A DNA stretch of 64,000 bases from Calothrix sp. PCC 7103 (GCF_000331305.1 NZ_KB217483.1:1158356-1222355), one strand, 5' to 3'. Shown: positions 27,501-36,784, counted from the stretch's first letter. Made by a program: numbers and translations. The notes: generated from the letters alone by a model not told the origin.

Positions 27501-27862
27501 TCCAGTTTATCTAAATTCGCTTCTACAAGCGGGTATACAGCTTGCGGATCGGCATCGCTATCATGAATTAGTTGTAATACTTGTAACAGAAACTCTAAAT
27601 GTGAGCTAGTAGTTAGGGTATGAGAGCTAAGGCTTAAAGCTTCCAACTGTTGGGTCAGATGACTGGCGAGATTTGAGAGAAATTCAGCAACACCCACCTC
27701 CCCTTGCTCGCCAAGCAGTTCTACCACTTGTTCCATCATCTCTATCAAACCAATATCAAGCAAATCTGGATGAGCATTTAAAATTTGCTCTTCCTCACCA
27801 CTAGGGCAATTGAGTAGCAGATTAATCAAATTCTGATAAGCTTGATGGCGATTTTTATTCAT
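24503..27862 (-). CDS. TPR-CHAT caspase-like protease (second of three)
   Basis: 1119 residues. The N-terminal segment HQAYQNLINLLLNCPSGEE is the usual start of cyanobacterial TPR-CHAT proteins. About ten 46-residue TPR-like repeats follow, then ERSKTRNLVELIL, a coiled region, and the CHAT domain. The catalytic His lies in AHFSCHGYF (about 929) and Cys in VTLSACETGL (about 997), followed by PSGFIYAGSPNVVSSLW. It lies 127 bases after the first CHAT gene and 255 bases before the third, all in one direction. Three exact HIP1 octamers (25412, 26725, 27242) lie within it. Confidence 0.88.
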   Translation of the reverse strand: MNKNRHQAYQNLINLLLNCPSGEEEQILNAHPDLLDIGLIEMMEQVVELLGEQGEVGVAEFLSNLASHLTQQLEALSLSSHTLTTSSHLEFLLQVLQLIHDSDADPQAVYPLVEANLDKLDDRFVDVMQNWAKAALAKADIKIAQGLVSAINDFSNLIQELPLDNREHILEIAIAGYEIVTTVATCTAFPEEWAIIQVHLGNIYCDRIKGDKAENIEIAIRCYLSVLEVYTRTNSAEKWGIIQKNLGNVYSERIHGDKSENLETAIKYYFAALEVTTPETFPKRWAEIQINLGAVYFQRVRGERAENEEAAIRCYLAALEVYNSKDFSEQWAQIQNNLGVAYRNRILGETAENLEAAIQYYSAALKVYTRDDSPELWAIAQMNLGGVYDRRLRGKREENLQLAIECYSAALSVYTREAFPEQWAILQNNLGCLYYDYNQEETGENFEIAIRYLLSALEVRTRKAFPERWAETQCNLGNIYLDRIQGEKADNLDAAIQYYLAALSVYTCEAFPEAWADTLSSLGVTYNLRIWGNRSENSASAIRCHQAALKVYTPETNPQDYAITQNNLGIAYLDARQFASAYTAFQAAIDTVESLRGEITSGSGKIEDKQKLAERWNMLYQRMVEVCLELGDYRQAIEYVERSKTRNLVELILNREYKTIFPPEVVKQLEQLRDEIASSQNKLQAATADRPTILAQNLERLRKRRNELQDKYLPIGHGFNFDQFRLSLDERTAIVEFFITTNKLLVFIITRQNLQPIVLPTDKLNLAKFLKWANAYLRKYRSKKSQWQRRLKTHLYFLAKILHFGEIITQIPEECDRLIFIPHRYLHLFPLHALPLASDTLLFDRFSQGVGYIPSCQLQQLAQTRQRSEFTHLFAIQNPTSDLNYTDIEVEAIASYFDTTNVLKQKTATRKALDEVDLNTIHCAHFSCHGYFNTAQPRDSALILAGANVSNASTEANLAHHLSLPNGNVLDLNQCLTLDNIFALNLDRCFLVTLSACETGLIDLENISDEYIGLPSGFIYAGSPNVVSSLWKVDDISTALLIIRFYENLKAGSTVARALNTAQTWLCDSTQSQLLAWSQKLPLAKELKQEITESLDWFDAEEQPFTKPQYWAAFCAVGC

Positions 27863-27989
27863 TGAATAAAATTTTCAACATTAACAACTTTAAATGTACG
27901 TAAACTAACTAAAAATTATTGTTGGTTACAAAATTATTAAATATTATCAACCAATAAAATTATTGACTTCTGTAGGCTTATCAACATAG

Positions 27990-30900
27990 TTACCCCCCCA
28001 CTATACAAAAAGCAGCCCAATACTCCGGTTCCGCAAAAGGTTGCTCATCAGCATTAAACCAATTAAGTGACTCATTTATGCTCTGTTTCAATACTTCGTC
28101 TAAAGGTAATTTTTGACTATTCTTTAACAATTCTGCTTGCGTACTATCCCGCAGCCATATTTGAGCGTTATTGAGAGCAAGTAAAACCGGGATGCCTTTC
28201 TTGAGATTTTCGTAGAACTTCATCATTAACAGTGCCGTTGATAAGTCATTAACCGTCCAAAGACTAGTAACTACATTTGAGCTACCCGCATATAGAAATC
28301 CAGAAGGTAAACTAATATACTCATCGCTAACGTTATTAAAATCCGTTAATCCTGTTTCACAGGCACTAAGGGTAACGAGACCACATTTATTAAGCTTGAG
28401 GGCGAATATTTCTCCTAGGGTCAGGCACTGCTGTAATTCAACAAGTTTTGAATTTTCCTTTACAGCATCAGCTAAGACGAGGGCGGATTTTAGAGGTTCA
28501 AAAAAGTTAAAATAGCCGTGACAAGAAAAGTGGACAACGTTGGCATCTTCTAGATCGTGCGGGTCAAAATTGGCCTTTTTGGCAGCATCTTTAACCAAAA
28601 CGCGATCGTATGGGTGAAACTGTTGGCGGATGAACGCGACTTCAATATCGGTGTAATCCAAGTCTCCAGTCGGATTTTGTACTGCAAACAAACGCTCCAA
28701 TTTGGGGTGTTGTTGGTTCTTAGTTAATTGCAGTAGTTGGCTACTGGGAGCATAACTTACTCCATCAGGAAATAAATCAAGTAAGCAATTAGATTTTAGA
28801 TTTGGGATTTTGTGCGTACAAACGTTCTGCTCTATTTCACCTTTTGCCTTTTTAGCTCTGACTTCTAACGCATGAAGGGGTAACAAGTGCAGGAAGCGAT
28901 GAGGGATGAGGATGAGGCGAGTACAGTTTTCTAATTCAGGATGGGAAAAAATATCATCTAAGTGGAGAATTTTTACAAGTTCCTTGAGCCGGCTTTCCAA
29001 GCGATCACGCCATTGATCTTTTTGTTGGGAGTAGTCTTTAAAATATTCATTAACCCAACTACGCAACGACTGTAAATTTTCTGGGGTGGATTGCCAGATG
29101 CAAGGCGAAGTTGATTTGTAGGTGATAATAGCAGTAATAAAGGTGTTGCTAGTGATATACCACTGGATGAGGGCGGTTTGCTCATTGGGTAACAAATCCC
29201 TTATTTGCTGATAGTTGATTGTTTCAACACGTTGAGTCAGGCTGAAGGTCGGGTCAATTGGTTGAATTTGCTCCTTTATCAAGTTGTCAAGTTTGCTACG
29301 CAAGACATTTAAGCGGGCGCTATTTTGACTTGTAGTAAGGGTAAGGTTTTGTTTTTCTATCTCAACTTTGTGCTGGTTTAGCATCTGATTTTGGTCAAAA
29401 TGCCGTTGCTCGGCAGCAATTTCTCGACGCAAAATATCCAGTTCTTGAAGTATAGTTTCAGAAATATTGCCTTCGGGGTATAAGTCACGAGTAGTGAGAA
29501 GTTCGGTAAGGTTACGGGCTTTACTGCGTTCTATATACTCAAGGGCTAGTTCGTTATATTGCGGTTCCTCTTTAGCTATTTCTAAACTTACTTCTACAAT
29601 GCTTTGGTACATTTGGTTATATTTTTCCGCAAGCTTTTGCTTGTCTAATTCCATGCCAGAGCCAACAATTATCTCTTCCCGTAAGGACTCTACAGTGTCA
29701 ATTGCCGATTTGAAGGCGTTGTGGGCTTGGGTAAATAATCGAGCATCTTGGTAAGCTTTACCAAGGTGAAATTGAGTCTCTGCATGGTTTATAGGAAAAG
29801 CTTTACAGGTACGAACTTCTAATGCTGCTAAAAAACAAGTGATTGCCTTTCCCAAATTCTCAGTCCATTCTCCTAAAATTCGGTCACTATAGGCAATTCC
29901 TAGATTATGCTGAGTCATTGCCCAGTATTGGGGAAAAGCTTCACGGGTACGAACTTTTAATGCTGCCAAGTAACAAGAAATCGCTTTTTCCTGGTTTTGA
30001 GACCGTTCTCCTTCAATTCTGGCATGGTAAGCAATTCCCAAATTGTGTTGAGTCATCGCCCAATTTAAGGGAAAAGCCTCGCGAGTACAAACTTCTAAAC
30101 TTGCCTCACAGCAAGCAATAGCCTCTTCCAAATTTTTAGTTCGCTCCCCTTGTATTCGCTCCCAGTAAACTATTCCTAGATTATTTTGAGTCATTGCCCA
30201 GTATTGGGGAAACGCTTCGCAGTTAAAAACTTCTAGAGCTGCTCGGTAACAAGTAATCGCATCTTCTTGATTTTGGACTCGCTCTCCCCGGATACGGAAC
30301 ATGTAGGCACTTCCTAGATTGCTCTGAGCCATTGCCCATTGTTGAGGAAATGCTTCGCGGTAATAAACTTGCAAAGCAGCTTTATAACAAGCAATAGATT
30401 CTTCCAAGTTCTCGGCTCGCTCACCGTTAACTCTATCTCTATAAACAGTCCCCAAATTGATTTGAGTCATCGCCCAGTCTTGGGGAAACTCCTCACAAGT
30501 ACGAACTTCCAATGCAGCTCGGTAATAGACGAGCGCTTTTTCTAGGTTTTGAGTTCGTTCTCCCTGAATTTTGTCGTAATAAATACTTCCTAGATTATGT
30601 TGAATCCCTGCCCATTCTTTAGGAAATAGTTCGCGCTTGTAGACTTGCAAGGCATTTTGGCAAAAATCAATAGCTTCTTCAACGTTCCTGGCTTGCTCCC
30701 CTTTAATTCTTTCAATGTAAGCCTTCGCTAAATTAGTGTTGGCGATTGCCCAATCAACAGGAGATGTTTCTTTGTTGAAAATATTTAATGCTGCCTTGTG
30801 ACAAGCGATTGCTTCTTCTAAATTCTCGAATCGCTTTCCTTTTATTCTCTCACCGTAAGCAATTCCTAGATTATTTTGAATCTGTCCCCAATCATGGGGT

Positions 30901-31502
30901 GATATTTCACGCTTGTAAACGATGAACGCTACTTTATAACCAGCGATCGCAATCTCCAAGTTATCTGCTCGGGCACCTAAAGGGAATTTTACAATCAAAT
31001 CACTCATCTTAACGATATGCGAAGCAATGCCCCGTGCTTCTTCTGGCTGTGCCATCATTAACATGATTGTTGCCCAGCTATGCAACACTAAAGCCGTAAT
31101 ATCATCCAGTTTATCTAAATTCGCTTTTAATAACGGGTATACTGCTTCAGCATTACCGTCGCTTTCTGTTGTTACCATCAACATCTGTAAAATGAATGGA
31201 AGTCTGTAAGCCAGAGCCGGAGGTGGAGAAACAATAGGAGTTGATGATGAAAACCCTTTTTCTTCCACTATTTTAAAAGCAAAATGGATTTCCGTAAGCT
31301 TACAAGTAAAAGGGATTAACGACTCAACAGTATTACAACTGCCGTTTCCTAACAACTCCTTTGCAAATGTTGCCATCGTCTCCACAAACTCTGTATTGAC
31401 TAAATCCTGGTTCGCAGCTAAAAGCTCAAGTGCTTCACCACTAGGACGATTTTCTAAGCTTTGGAGTAGCTTAAGATAAGCTTGCTGACGCTGTTCGTTC
31501 AT
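27990..31502 (-). CDS. TPR-CHAT caspase-like protease (first of three)
   Basis: 1170 residues. The start segment is RQQAYLKLLQSLENRPSGEA. About nine TPR-like 46-residue repeats follow, then an inserted coiled segment rich in Gln/Glu (about 690-740) absent from the other two copies, and the CHAT domain. The catalytic His lies in VHFSCHGYF (about 995) and Cys in VTLSACETGL (about 1047). As the first gene of the minus-strand series, its upstream region (31503-32014), which it shares with the secretion cluster, should carry the promoter. The three CHAT genes are homologous but well diverged, so they are not recent copies. Confidence 0.88.
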   Translation of the reverse strand: MNEQRQQAYLKLLQSLENRPSGEALELLAANQDLVNTEFVETMATFAKELLGNGSCNTVESLIPFTCKLTEIHFAFKIVEEKGFSSSTPIVSPPPALAYRLPFILQMLMVTTESDGNAEAVYPLLKANLDKLDDITALVLHSWATIMLMMAQPEEARGIASHIVKMSDLIVKFPLGARADNLEIAIAGYKVAFIVYKREISPHDWGQIQNNLGIAYGERIKGKRFENLEEAIACHKAALNIFNKETSPVDWAIANTNLAKAYIERIKGEQARNVEEAIDFCQNALQVYKRELFPKEWAGIQHNLGSIYYDKIQGERTQNLEKALVYYRAALEVRTCEEFPQDWAMTQINLGTVYRDRVNGERAENLEESIACYKAALQVYYREAFPQQWAMAQSNLGSAYMFRIRGERVQNQEDAITCYRAALEVFNCEAFPQYWAMTQNNLGIVYWERIQGERTKNLEEAIACCEASLEVCTREAFPLNWAMTQHNLGIAYHARIEGERSQNQEKAISCYLAALKVRTREAFPQYWAMTQHNLGIAYSDRILGEWTENLGKAITCFLAALEVRTCKAFPINHAETQFHLGKAYQDARLFTQAHNAFKSAIDTVESLREEIIVGSGMELDKQKLAEKYNQMYQSIVEVSLEIAKEEPQYNELALEYIERSKARNLTELLTTRDLYPEGNISETILQELDILRREIAAEQRHFDQNQMLNQHKVEIEKQNLTLTTSQNSARLNVLRSKLDNLIKEQIQPIDPTFSLTQRVETINYQQIRDLLPNEQTALIQWYITSNTFITAIITYKSTSPCIWQSTPENLQSLRSWVNEYFKDYSQQKDQWRDRLESRLKELVKILHLDDIFSHPELENCTRLILIPHRFLHLLPLHALEVRAKKAKGEIEQNVCTHKIPNLKSNCLLDLFPDGVSYAPSSQLLQLTKNQQHPKLERLFAVQNPTGDLDYTDIEVAFIRQQFHPYDRVLVKDAAKKANFDPHDLEDANVVHFSCHGYFNFFEPLKSALVLADAVKENSKLVELQQCLTLGEIFALKLNKCGLVTLSACETGLTDFNNVSDEYISLPSGFLYAGSSNVVTSLWTVNDLSTALLMMKFYENLKKGIPVLLALNNAQIWLRDSTQAELLKNSQKLPLDEVLKQSINESLNWFNADEQPFAEPEYWAAFCIVGG

Positions 31503-32014
31503 GAATAAGGGTTGGTACCGACTAATACATCCATTATCAAGATATTCAAAAGCATTACCAAGAATTACGGAAAATACTTAAAAAATATCATGTACTTTTT
31601 TAAACCTATTGATTTAGTCCCTAAATACTATAGCACTGAAAAGATTTATGGGCAAAAATTGTAGTAATGATACACAGTATATTTTTTAAATAAATTGTAT
31701 TTTTAAATACAAAATTAGATGTGCGTTCCCTGCAATAAAGGTGCCTCAACTTATCAGTATGTTTCAGCAGTTATAGCGACAAGTATCGTAGGTCTAGTAA
31801 ATAGTTCCTTACAGACACCATATATGTATATAACTTACGTGATACTTATATCAAGAGATATAAAAGGCTATAAAGCTTTAATAGTGAGGAATTTCAGCAA
31901 GTAAGTAGCAAAATAGGTATAGATTCAAAAATATGAAGTTTGATAGCAGACAATAAAAGGGATGATGGTGAAGAATGATGTTAACAAAGGAGGAGCGATT
32001 ATAGCGAGTTAACA
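31503..32014. other. Divergent promoter region between CHAT block and secretion cluster
   Basis: About 510 AT-rich bases between divergently read operons, with no gene-like frame. A near-perfect hairpin TTGTATTT-TT-AAATACAA lies at 31695-31712. A Shine-Dalgarno-like AAAGGAGG at 31987-31994 is followed only by a nine-codon reading frame. It lies about 20 bases from the first secretion gene's ATG, too far for normal use. Confidence 0.5.
31695..31712. promoter_or_regulatory. AT-rich 18-base palindrome, possible operator
   Basis: TTGTATTT and AAATACAA arms separated by TT, centrally placed between the divergent CHAT and T4SS operons. It is symmetric and AT-rich, as many repressor sites are. No regulator gene is adjacent; the only HTH gene in the window is at 17591. 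Confidence 0.4.
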
Positions 32015-32635
32015 ATGAGAAGATACGATATTAGCGAATACGAAAACTACCCTGCTAGCAGTAATAAAGAAGTAGAAGATTCAACGGTAGCAACGAGATA
32101 CCGTACAGTTCAAGAGAAAGGGTCAATTGCAGTATTAATGGCAGCGGCAACAGGATTGATGGTTGTAGATATGTCAATCCATCATCTACTTATGTCCGCT
32201 ACTATGTTTCTCACGGCTATTATTTTAGCAGTTCCCAAGGAAGCTAATAAACTACTGACAAACTTTGAGAAATTACAACGGCGCCTAGGAATTAACCTAT
32301 ATGGTATTTTATTTGGAATTTTGTCAATCATTTTCATGCTTGACTTTGCAACGGCGCCTGCTAACGCCCAGTTTTTTAATAGCGCACAAACATGGATGAC
32401 AGGAGCTTTTAATGGTATTCCTCAAGAAGGCGTTACATTATTTTTTAATGTTTTGAGAGCGCTTTTTCTACTGTATCTTGGTATCTCTTTAGTGCGGATT
32501 GTAAATGCTGCCAGGAACGATGACGATTGGCAAAATTTAGCAAGAACACCTTTAATTATTGTTGTAACAGTAGTAGTTGGAGATATTATTACAGGATTTA
32601 TTGTTGGTGGCGGTACTGGTGGAACGGCGCCGTAA
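32015..32635 (+). CDS. VirB2-like major pilin candidate
   Basis: 206 residues. Two membrane segments occur in the first 75 residues, then one (about 92-110) ending in the signal-peptidase-like site APANAQF (about 114-120). After that site the remaining about 88 residues carry two more hydrophobic segments (VLRALFLLYLGISLV and PLIIVVTVVVGDIITGFIV), the layout of mature VirB2/TrbC pilin. The N-terminal part before the cleavage site is much longer than in classical VirB2. It is the first gene of the type IV secretion cluster, directly before the VirB3-like gene. Confidence 0.6.
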   Translation: MRRYDISEYENYPASSNKEVEDSTVATRYRTVQEKGSIAVLMAAATGLMVVDMSIHHLLMSATMFLTAIILAVPKEANKLLTNFEKLQRRLGINLYGILFGILSIIFMLDFATAPANAQFFNSAQTWMTGAFNGIPQEGVTLFFNVLRALFLLYLGISLVRIVNAARNDDDWQNLARTPLIIVVTVVVGDIITGFIVGGGTGGTAP

Positions 32636-32692
32636 ATTGTTCGATATATATGGGGAATTCCTAATTACTAGTATTCCCCAAACATATAATAT

Positions 32693-33025
32693 ATGGCAAA
32701 GCAACGTAGAGAATTTAGAACTGTAAACCGAGTCTTGGGAGAGCAACCAAGAATCGGGCCGTTTCCAGCCGACCAAGTATTTCCTTGGACTATGATTGGG
32801 CTAATAATATATTTATTCTGCAAGCTCATATTCCAAGCTTCTTGGCTAGTAACGGGATTAATGATTGCGTGGGGATGGGCAACTTGGTGGACTTTAACTA
32901 GCAATAAGACTTGGTTAGCAAAGTTTGTTGGAATACCACGAGTTACCAGGGGATACAAAAGATTTTATTCCTTAGCTAAACCACAATCGATACATAAAAC
33001 TAAACATAAAAAACGATATCATTGA
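32693..33025 (+). CDS. VirB3-like membrane protein
   Basis: 110 residues with two close hydrophobic segments (about 28-70: WTMIGLIIYLFCKLIF, WLVTGLMIAWGWATWW) and a basic C-terminus (HKTKHKKRYH). Size, topology and position immediately before the VirB4-type ATPase (18 bases) fit VirB3, an inner-membrane component of conjugation machines. Confidence 0.6.
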   Translation: MAKQRREFRTVNRVLGEQPRIGPFPADQVFPWTMIGLIIYLFCKLIFQASWLVTGLMIAWGWATWWTLTSNKTWLAKFVGIPRVTRGYKRFYSLAKPQSIHKTKHKKRYH

Positions 33026-33043
33026 TATCAGTAAACTTAAAAG

Positions 33044-35902
33044 ATGAGTATAAACAAGAAGGATAAAGTAGGAATTAAGAGTATTGAATCTAAACAAATT
33101 GCAGTAGCTAAACGTCTTACCCCTTTTGAAGACCTAACTCATATTGCAGCCATTTCTTCCATATCTTTAGCAGGACGTAAAGATATTGGAACAATGATAC
33201 TTAAAAACAATGAGGATTTTCAAATAAAATTCTGCTTTGAGTGTCAGGGAATTCACCCATCATTGCCAGAAGAACAAATTCTACCAATTTTTGAGGGGAT
33301 AGAGGCAGGACTCAAAGAAATTCCTTATGGTGAAAATCTAACTTTACATCTTGGTTCTTTTACTGATGACTATGAACGCCAACAAGAACTAAAAACGGTA
33401 GAAGAAGGATGTAACAAAGAGGAATTAATGTTGCTTCTTAGGTCAGAGCGACTGAGAATTAAGGAATTAACTAAAAGTGGTATCCGCAAAAATAAATTCC
33501 TGAGAATTTACTGTACTTATACTGTTGCTGCCAGCGAAGATGGGAAAACTACAGACTTTGTAGAGAAATTTATCTTACAAGCAAGAGATAGCTGGTTTAA
33601 GTTTACCGGACAAATCCACGCTTTTCGCCACCAACGTATCGAATCGATTCTCAGAAATAGCTTTACTTCTGGGTTCCAATTATGGGAGCAAACCCTTACT
33701 AATAAAATGGGGTTGAATATTAGACCTTTAGGAGCTAAGGAATTATGGGGAGTTCTTTGGAGACAATTTAATACTAGTATCCCTTCAAAAATCCCTTACC
33801 TTATTACCTTGGATGATGATGGTTTGAGAGAAGAACAAAATAGCGATTTCCATATTCGTCATCTTATTTTAGAAAGAGAGGAATCTGTTCCATTTTTCGA
33901 TAGAGCATGGGTACAGCTACAAAATCATTACATCGGCGCCTTAACTTTCACAGAGAAGCCGGCGGGATGGGTGGATGAATATGCTCAGTTACGGTATTTA
34001 TGGGAATTAATAGCCAGAGAGAAGGTTTTTGATACAGAAATTATCTGTCAATTAACTAGAGCAAATGAAACTTTGGCAAAAACCGCATTGCAACGAATTA
34101 CCAAACAATCCATTGTCTCCTCCGCTATGTCAGCAGAGGGTAACAGCGTCAATGTAAAGGCAAATTTGAATATGGAGGAAGCAATAGCAGCGCAAGAAAC
34201 CATATACAAAGGCGCCGTTCCTATCCACACCGCTGTCGTTTTCCTCGTCCATCGCCCTACACGCCAGAAACTTGATGAGGCTTGCCGCTATATCTCCAGT
34301 TGTTTCCTTCGACCCGCTGTTGTAGTGAGGGAGATGGAATATACTTGGAAGATATGGTTACAGTCTTTACCGATAGTTTGGGAGAATCTACTCACCAAAC
34401 CTTTTAACCGCCGACTGCCTTATTTTAGTGGCGAAGTACCAGGACTAATGCCTGTAATCAAAACTGCAACTGGAGACAAACAAGGGTTTGAGCTAATTGC
34501 TGAAGAAGGTGGCACTCCTGTACATTTAGACCTTTACAATCAGCACAAGAACCTTTGTGTATTTGGCACAACTAGGGCTGGTAAATCAGTATTAATTGCT
34601 GGAATATTAACGCCAGCATTAGCTCAGGATATCCCTATAATTGCTTTAGATTATCCCAAGCCAGATGGTAGCAGTACATTTACTGACTATACCAATTTTA
34701 TGGGTAAAGATGGAGCGTATTTTGATATCAGTAATCAAACTAATAATCTATTTGAATTACCTGATCTAAGAGGGTTAGAGGCAGAATTAAGAAAGGAACG
34801 GCTTACAGACTTTAAAGACTTTTTAAAGTCAACACTTATCACAATGGTAATAGGCACTAATCCTATTGGCGTAGACTCTACAATAGCTAGTAATATAGAA
34901 AGTATTATCACCCTAGCAATTGAGACATTTTTTGCAGACGATGATATAAAAATGCGCTATAAGTTAGCCATAGAAAAGGGTTTGGAAACACCAGAATGGC
35001 AAGATATACCGACACTCCAAGACTTTTACAACTACTGTTCTCCAGGTTATATCAAACTTGATTCTGTTGCAAATAATAGTGAGGATATCCTTAAAGCATT
35101 AAACCAAATTAAGCTGAGACTTAGATTTTGGTTAAATAGCAGAGTAGGTCAATCTATCAGTAAACCCTCTAGTTTTCGTACTGATGCTAAATTACTTGTG
35201 TTTGCACTGCGTTCTCTTGCTTCAGAGGCAGATGCAGCAATTCTAGCATTAAGCGCTTATGCAGCAGCACTGCGCCGCGCGCTCTCTTCCAAAGCCTCCA
35301 TATTTTTTATTGACGAAAGTCCTATTCTGTTTCAATTTGAAGCAATTGCCGAATTAATTGGGAGACTGTGCGCTAACGGTGCTAAAGCTGGTATTCGAGT
35401 AATTTTATCTGCCCAAGAGCCGGATAGTATTTATCAAAGTAGATCGGCATCTAAAATATTTGCTAACCTTACTACTAGATTAATCGGTCGTATTCAAACA
35501 AGTGCTGTTGAGCCATTTATCAGACACTTTAAATATCCCGTAGAAATTATATCTAAAAATAGCACAGAAGCTTTCTTTCCTAAAAAAGAAGGTGTTTATT
35601 CACAGTGGCTATTAGATGATAATGGTAAATTTACATTTTGCCGTTATTATCCTGCATACTGTCTTTTAGCTGCTGTTGCTAACAACCCTCACGAACAAGA
35701 GTTGAGAACACTATATCTAACCAAATATAAAGATGACTTACTTACTGGAATGGTACGCTTCTCAGAAGCATATATAAAGATGGTTCGTGGAGAGGAACTC
35801 ACAGGCGAAGCATACGAGTTATTAGAGCAAGCTAAGAATAAATTTAAGCACAATCAAGTATCTGAAGTTACTACAGAGAAAGCATTATTAATGGTGACAT
35901 AA
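33044..35902 (+). CDS. virB4: VirB4-like conjugation ATPase
   Basis: 952 residues. An N-terminal alpha/beta domain of about 480 residues (PFEDLTHIAAISS; RPTRQKLDEACRYISSCF) precedes the motor domain. Walker A is GTTRAGKS (about 508-515) and Walker B IFFIDESPILF (about 752-762). A Gln-containing motif (ILSAQEPDSIYQS) and the Arg region TRLIGRI follow in the order typical of VirB4/TraC. VirB4 powers pilus assembly and substrate transfer at the inner membrane. It is the best-supported marker of the cluster. Confidence 0.85.
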   Translation: MSINKKDKVGIKSIESKQIAVAKRLTPFEDLTHIAAISSISLAGRKDIGTMILKNNEDFQIKFCFECQGIHPSLPEEQILPIFEGIEAGLKEIPYGENLTLHLGSFTDDYERQQELKTVEEGCNKEELMLLLRSERLRIKELTKSGIRKNKFLRIYCTYTVAASEDGKTTDFVEKFILQARDSWFKFTGQIHAFRHQRIESILRNSFTSGFQLWEQTLTNKMGLNIRPLGAKELWGVLWRQFNTSIPSKIPYLITLDDDGLREEQNSDFHIRHLILEREESVPFFDRAWVQLQNHYIGALTFTEKPAGWVDEYAQLRYLWELIAREKVFDTEIICQLTRANETLAKTALQRITKQSIVSSAMSAEGNSVNVKANLNMEEAIAAQETIYKGAVPIHTAVVFLVHRPTRQKLDEACRYISSCFLRPAVVVREMEYTWKIWLQSLPIVWENLLTKPFNRRLPYFSGEVPGLMPVIKTATGDKQGFELIAEEGGTPVHLDLYNQHKNLCVFGTTRAGKSVLIAGILTPALAQDIPIIALDYPKPDGSSTFTDYTNFMGKDGAYFDISNQTNNLFELPDLRGLEAELRKERLTDFKDFLKSTLITMVIGTNPIGVDSTIASNIESIITLAIETFFADDDIKMRYKLAIEKGLETPEWQDIPTLQDFYNYCSPGYIKLDSVANNSEDILKALNQIKLRLRFWLNSRVGQSISKPSSFRTDAKLLVFALRSLASEADAAILALSAYAAALRRALSSKASIFFIDESPILFQFEAIAELIGRLCANGAKAGIRVILSAQEPDSIYQSRSASKIFANLTTRLIGRIQTSAVEPFIRHFKYPVEIISKNSTEAFFPKKEGVYSQWLLDDNGKFTFCRYYPAYCLLAAVANNPHEQELRTLYLTKYKDDLLTGMVRFSEAYIKMVRGEELTGEAYELLEQAKNKFKHNQVSEVTTEKALLMVT

Positions 35903-35940
35903 TACTTCGTCACTTTCCACTCATAGTAAAGAATAAACTG

Positions 35941-36675
35941 ATGAACATCAAGAAAATAATGACAATTACTGCTGTTACTGGATTAGCATTAACAGCAACT
36001 TTACCTAGTTATGCATTTGGACTCGATATTAATGTATCTCTTGACAAAGTATTGAGTCCTTTAACTCAATCCTTCAAAGATATTTCTACTAAAATTGAAG
36101 GAGAAATTAACAGTAAGTGGGGCAATCTTAAAGCAGATGCCTTAGCTGCTATTGAAGACTCTAAAGGAGAAATGAGTGCCCCTGACCCTACCACAGCCAG
36201 TGCTAAGTTAATTGCAAAACTCAAAGAAAAAGGTGGTGTAGCAGCAGAAACTAGTACAGTAATTGGTGCTGTGGAAGCTGGAAAGCAGTTAGAAATAGAT
36301 ACCACGCGCGCTAGTGCAGCAAGCATTTTAGGCAAAGAAGGGCAACAGCGCACCAAAGCAGAAATTGGCGCCACCAAAGAAACAGTAACTGAGGCGCAGC
36401 AAATAGCTGTTGATGCCCAAAATATGGATGCTTCTCAAGATGTGCTTAAAGCCATCGCCGCGCAGAATGCCCAAATTGTATCTATGTTGGGACAGGTACG
36501 AACTGATGGTTTACAGCAGCGCTATGATGCCCAACACAGTAACTTGATGCTTAGTCAAATAGCTGAAAATGGTGCAGAACAAAATCGTACTCAAAGAGTA
36601 CTGAGTTCGGGAGTAACAAGTCAATTCCTTGAATTAGCTGGTTGGAGCCGCCTAGACCCTGCTTATACCAAGTAA
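35941..36675 (+). CDS. Exported coiled-coil protein, VirB5/TrbJ-like
   Basis: 244 residues. A signal peptide covers about 1-26 (LALTATLPSYAFG). The mature protein is helical and Ala/Gln-rich (AQQIAVDAQNMDASQDVLK; NSNLMLSQIAENGAEQNRTQ-type repeats), as in VirB5/TrbJ minor pilins. Position after VirB4 and before the VirB6-like gene matches the VirB order. Sequence similarity is too weak to be certain. Confidence 0.55.
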   Translation: MNIKKIMTITAVTGLALTATLPSYAFGLDINVSLDKVLSPLTQSFKDISTKIEGEINSKWGNLKADALAAIEDSKGEMSAPDPTTASAKLIAKLKEKGGVAAETSTVIGAVEAGKQLEIDTTRASAASILGKEGQQRTKAEIGATKETVTEAQQIAVDAQNMDASQDVLKAIAAQNAQIVSMLGQVRTDGLQQRYDAQHSNLMLSQIAENGAEQNRTQRVLSSGVTSQFLELAGWSRLDPAYTK

Positions 36676-36784
36676 GCTTCTCTGTGTACTCTGCGTCTCT
36701 ATGGTAAATAATTTATCTCACCACAGAGGCACAGAAAACACAAACGGAAGAAATTTGTGAGAGTTAAGTCATTATATTTAAATT

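Noticed and set aside
31719-31904. Plus-strand 61-codon frame in the CHAT/T4SS gap
   Set aside because: No ribosome-binding site, no family resemblance, AT-rich low-complexity sequence; treated as non-coding.
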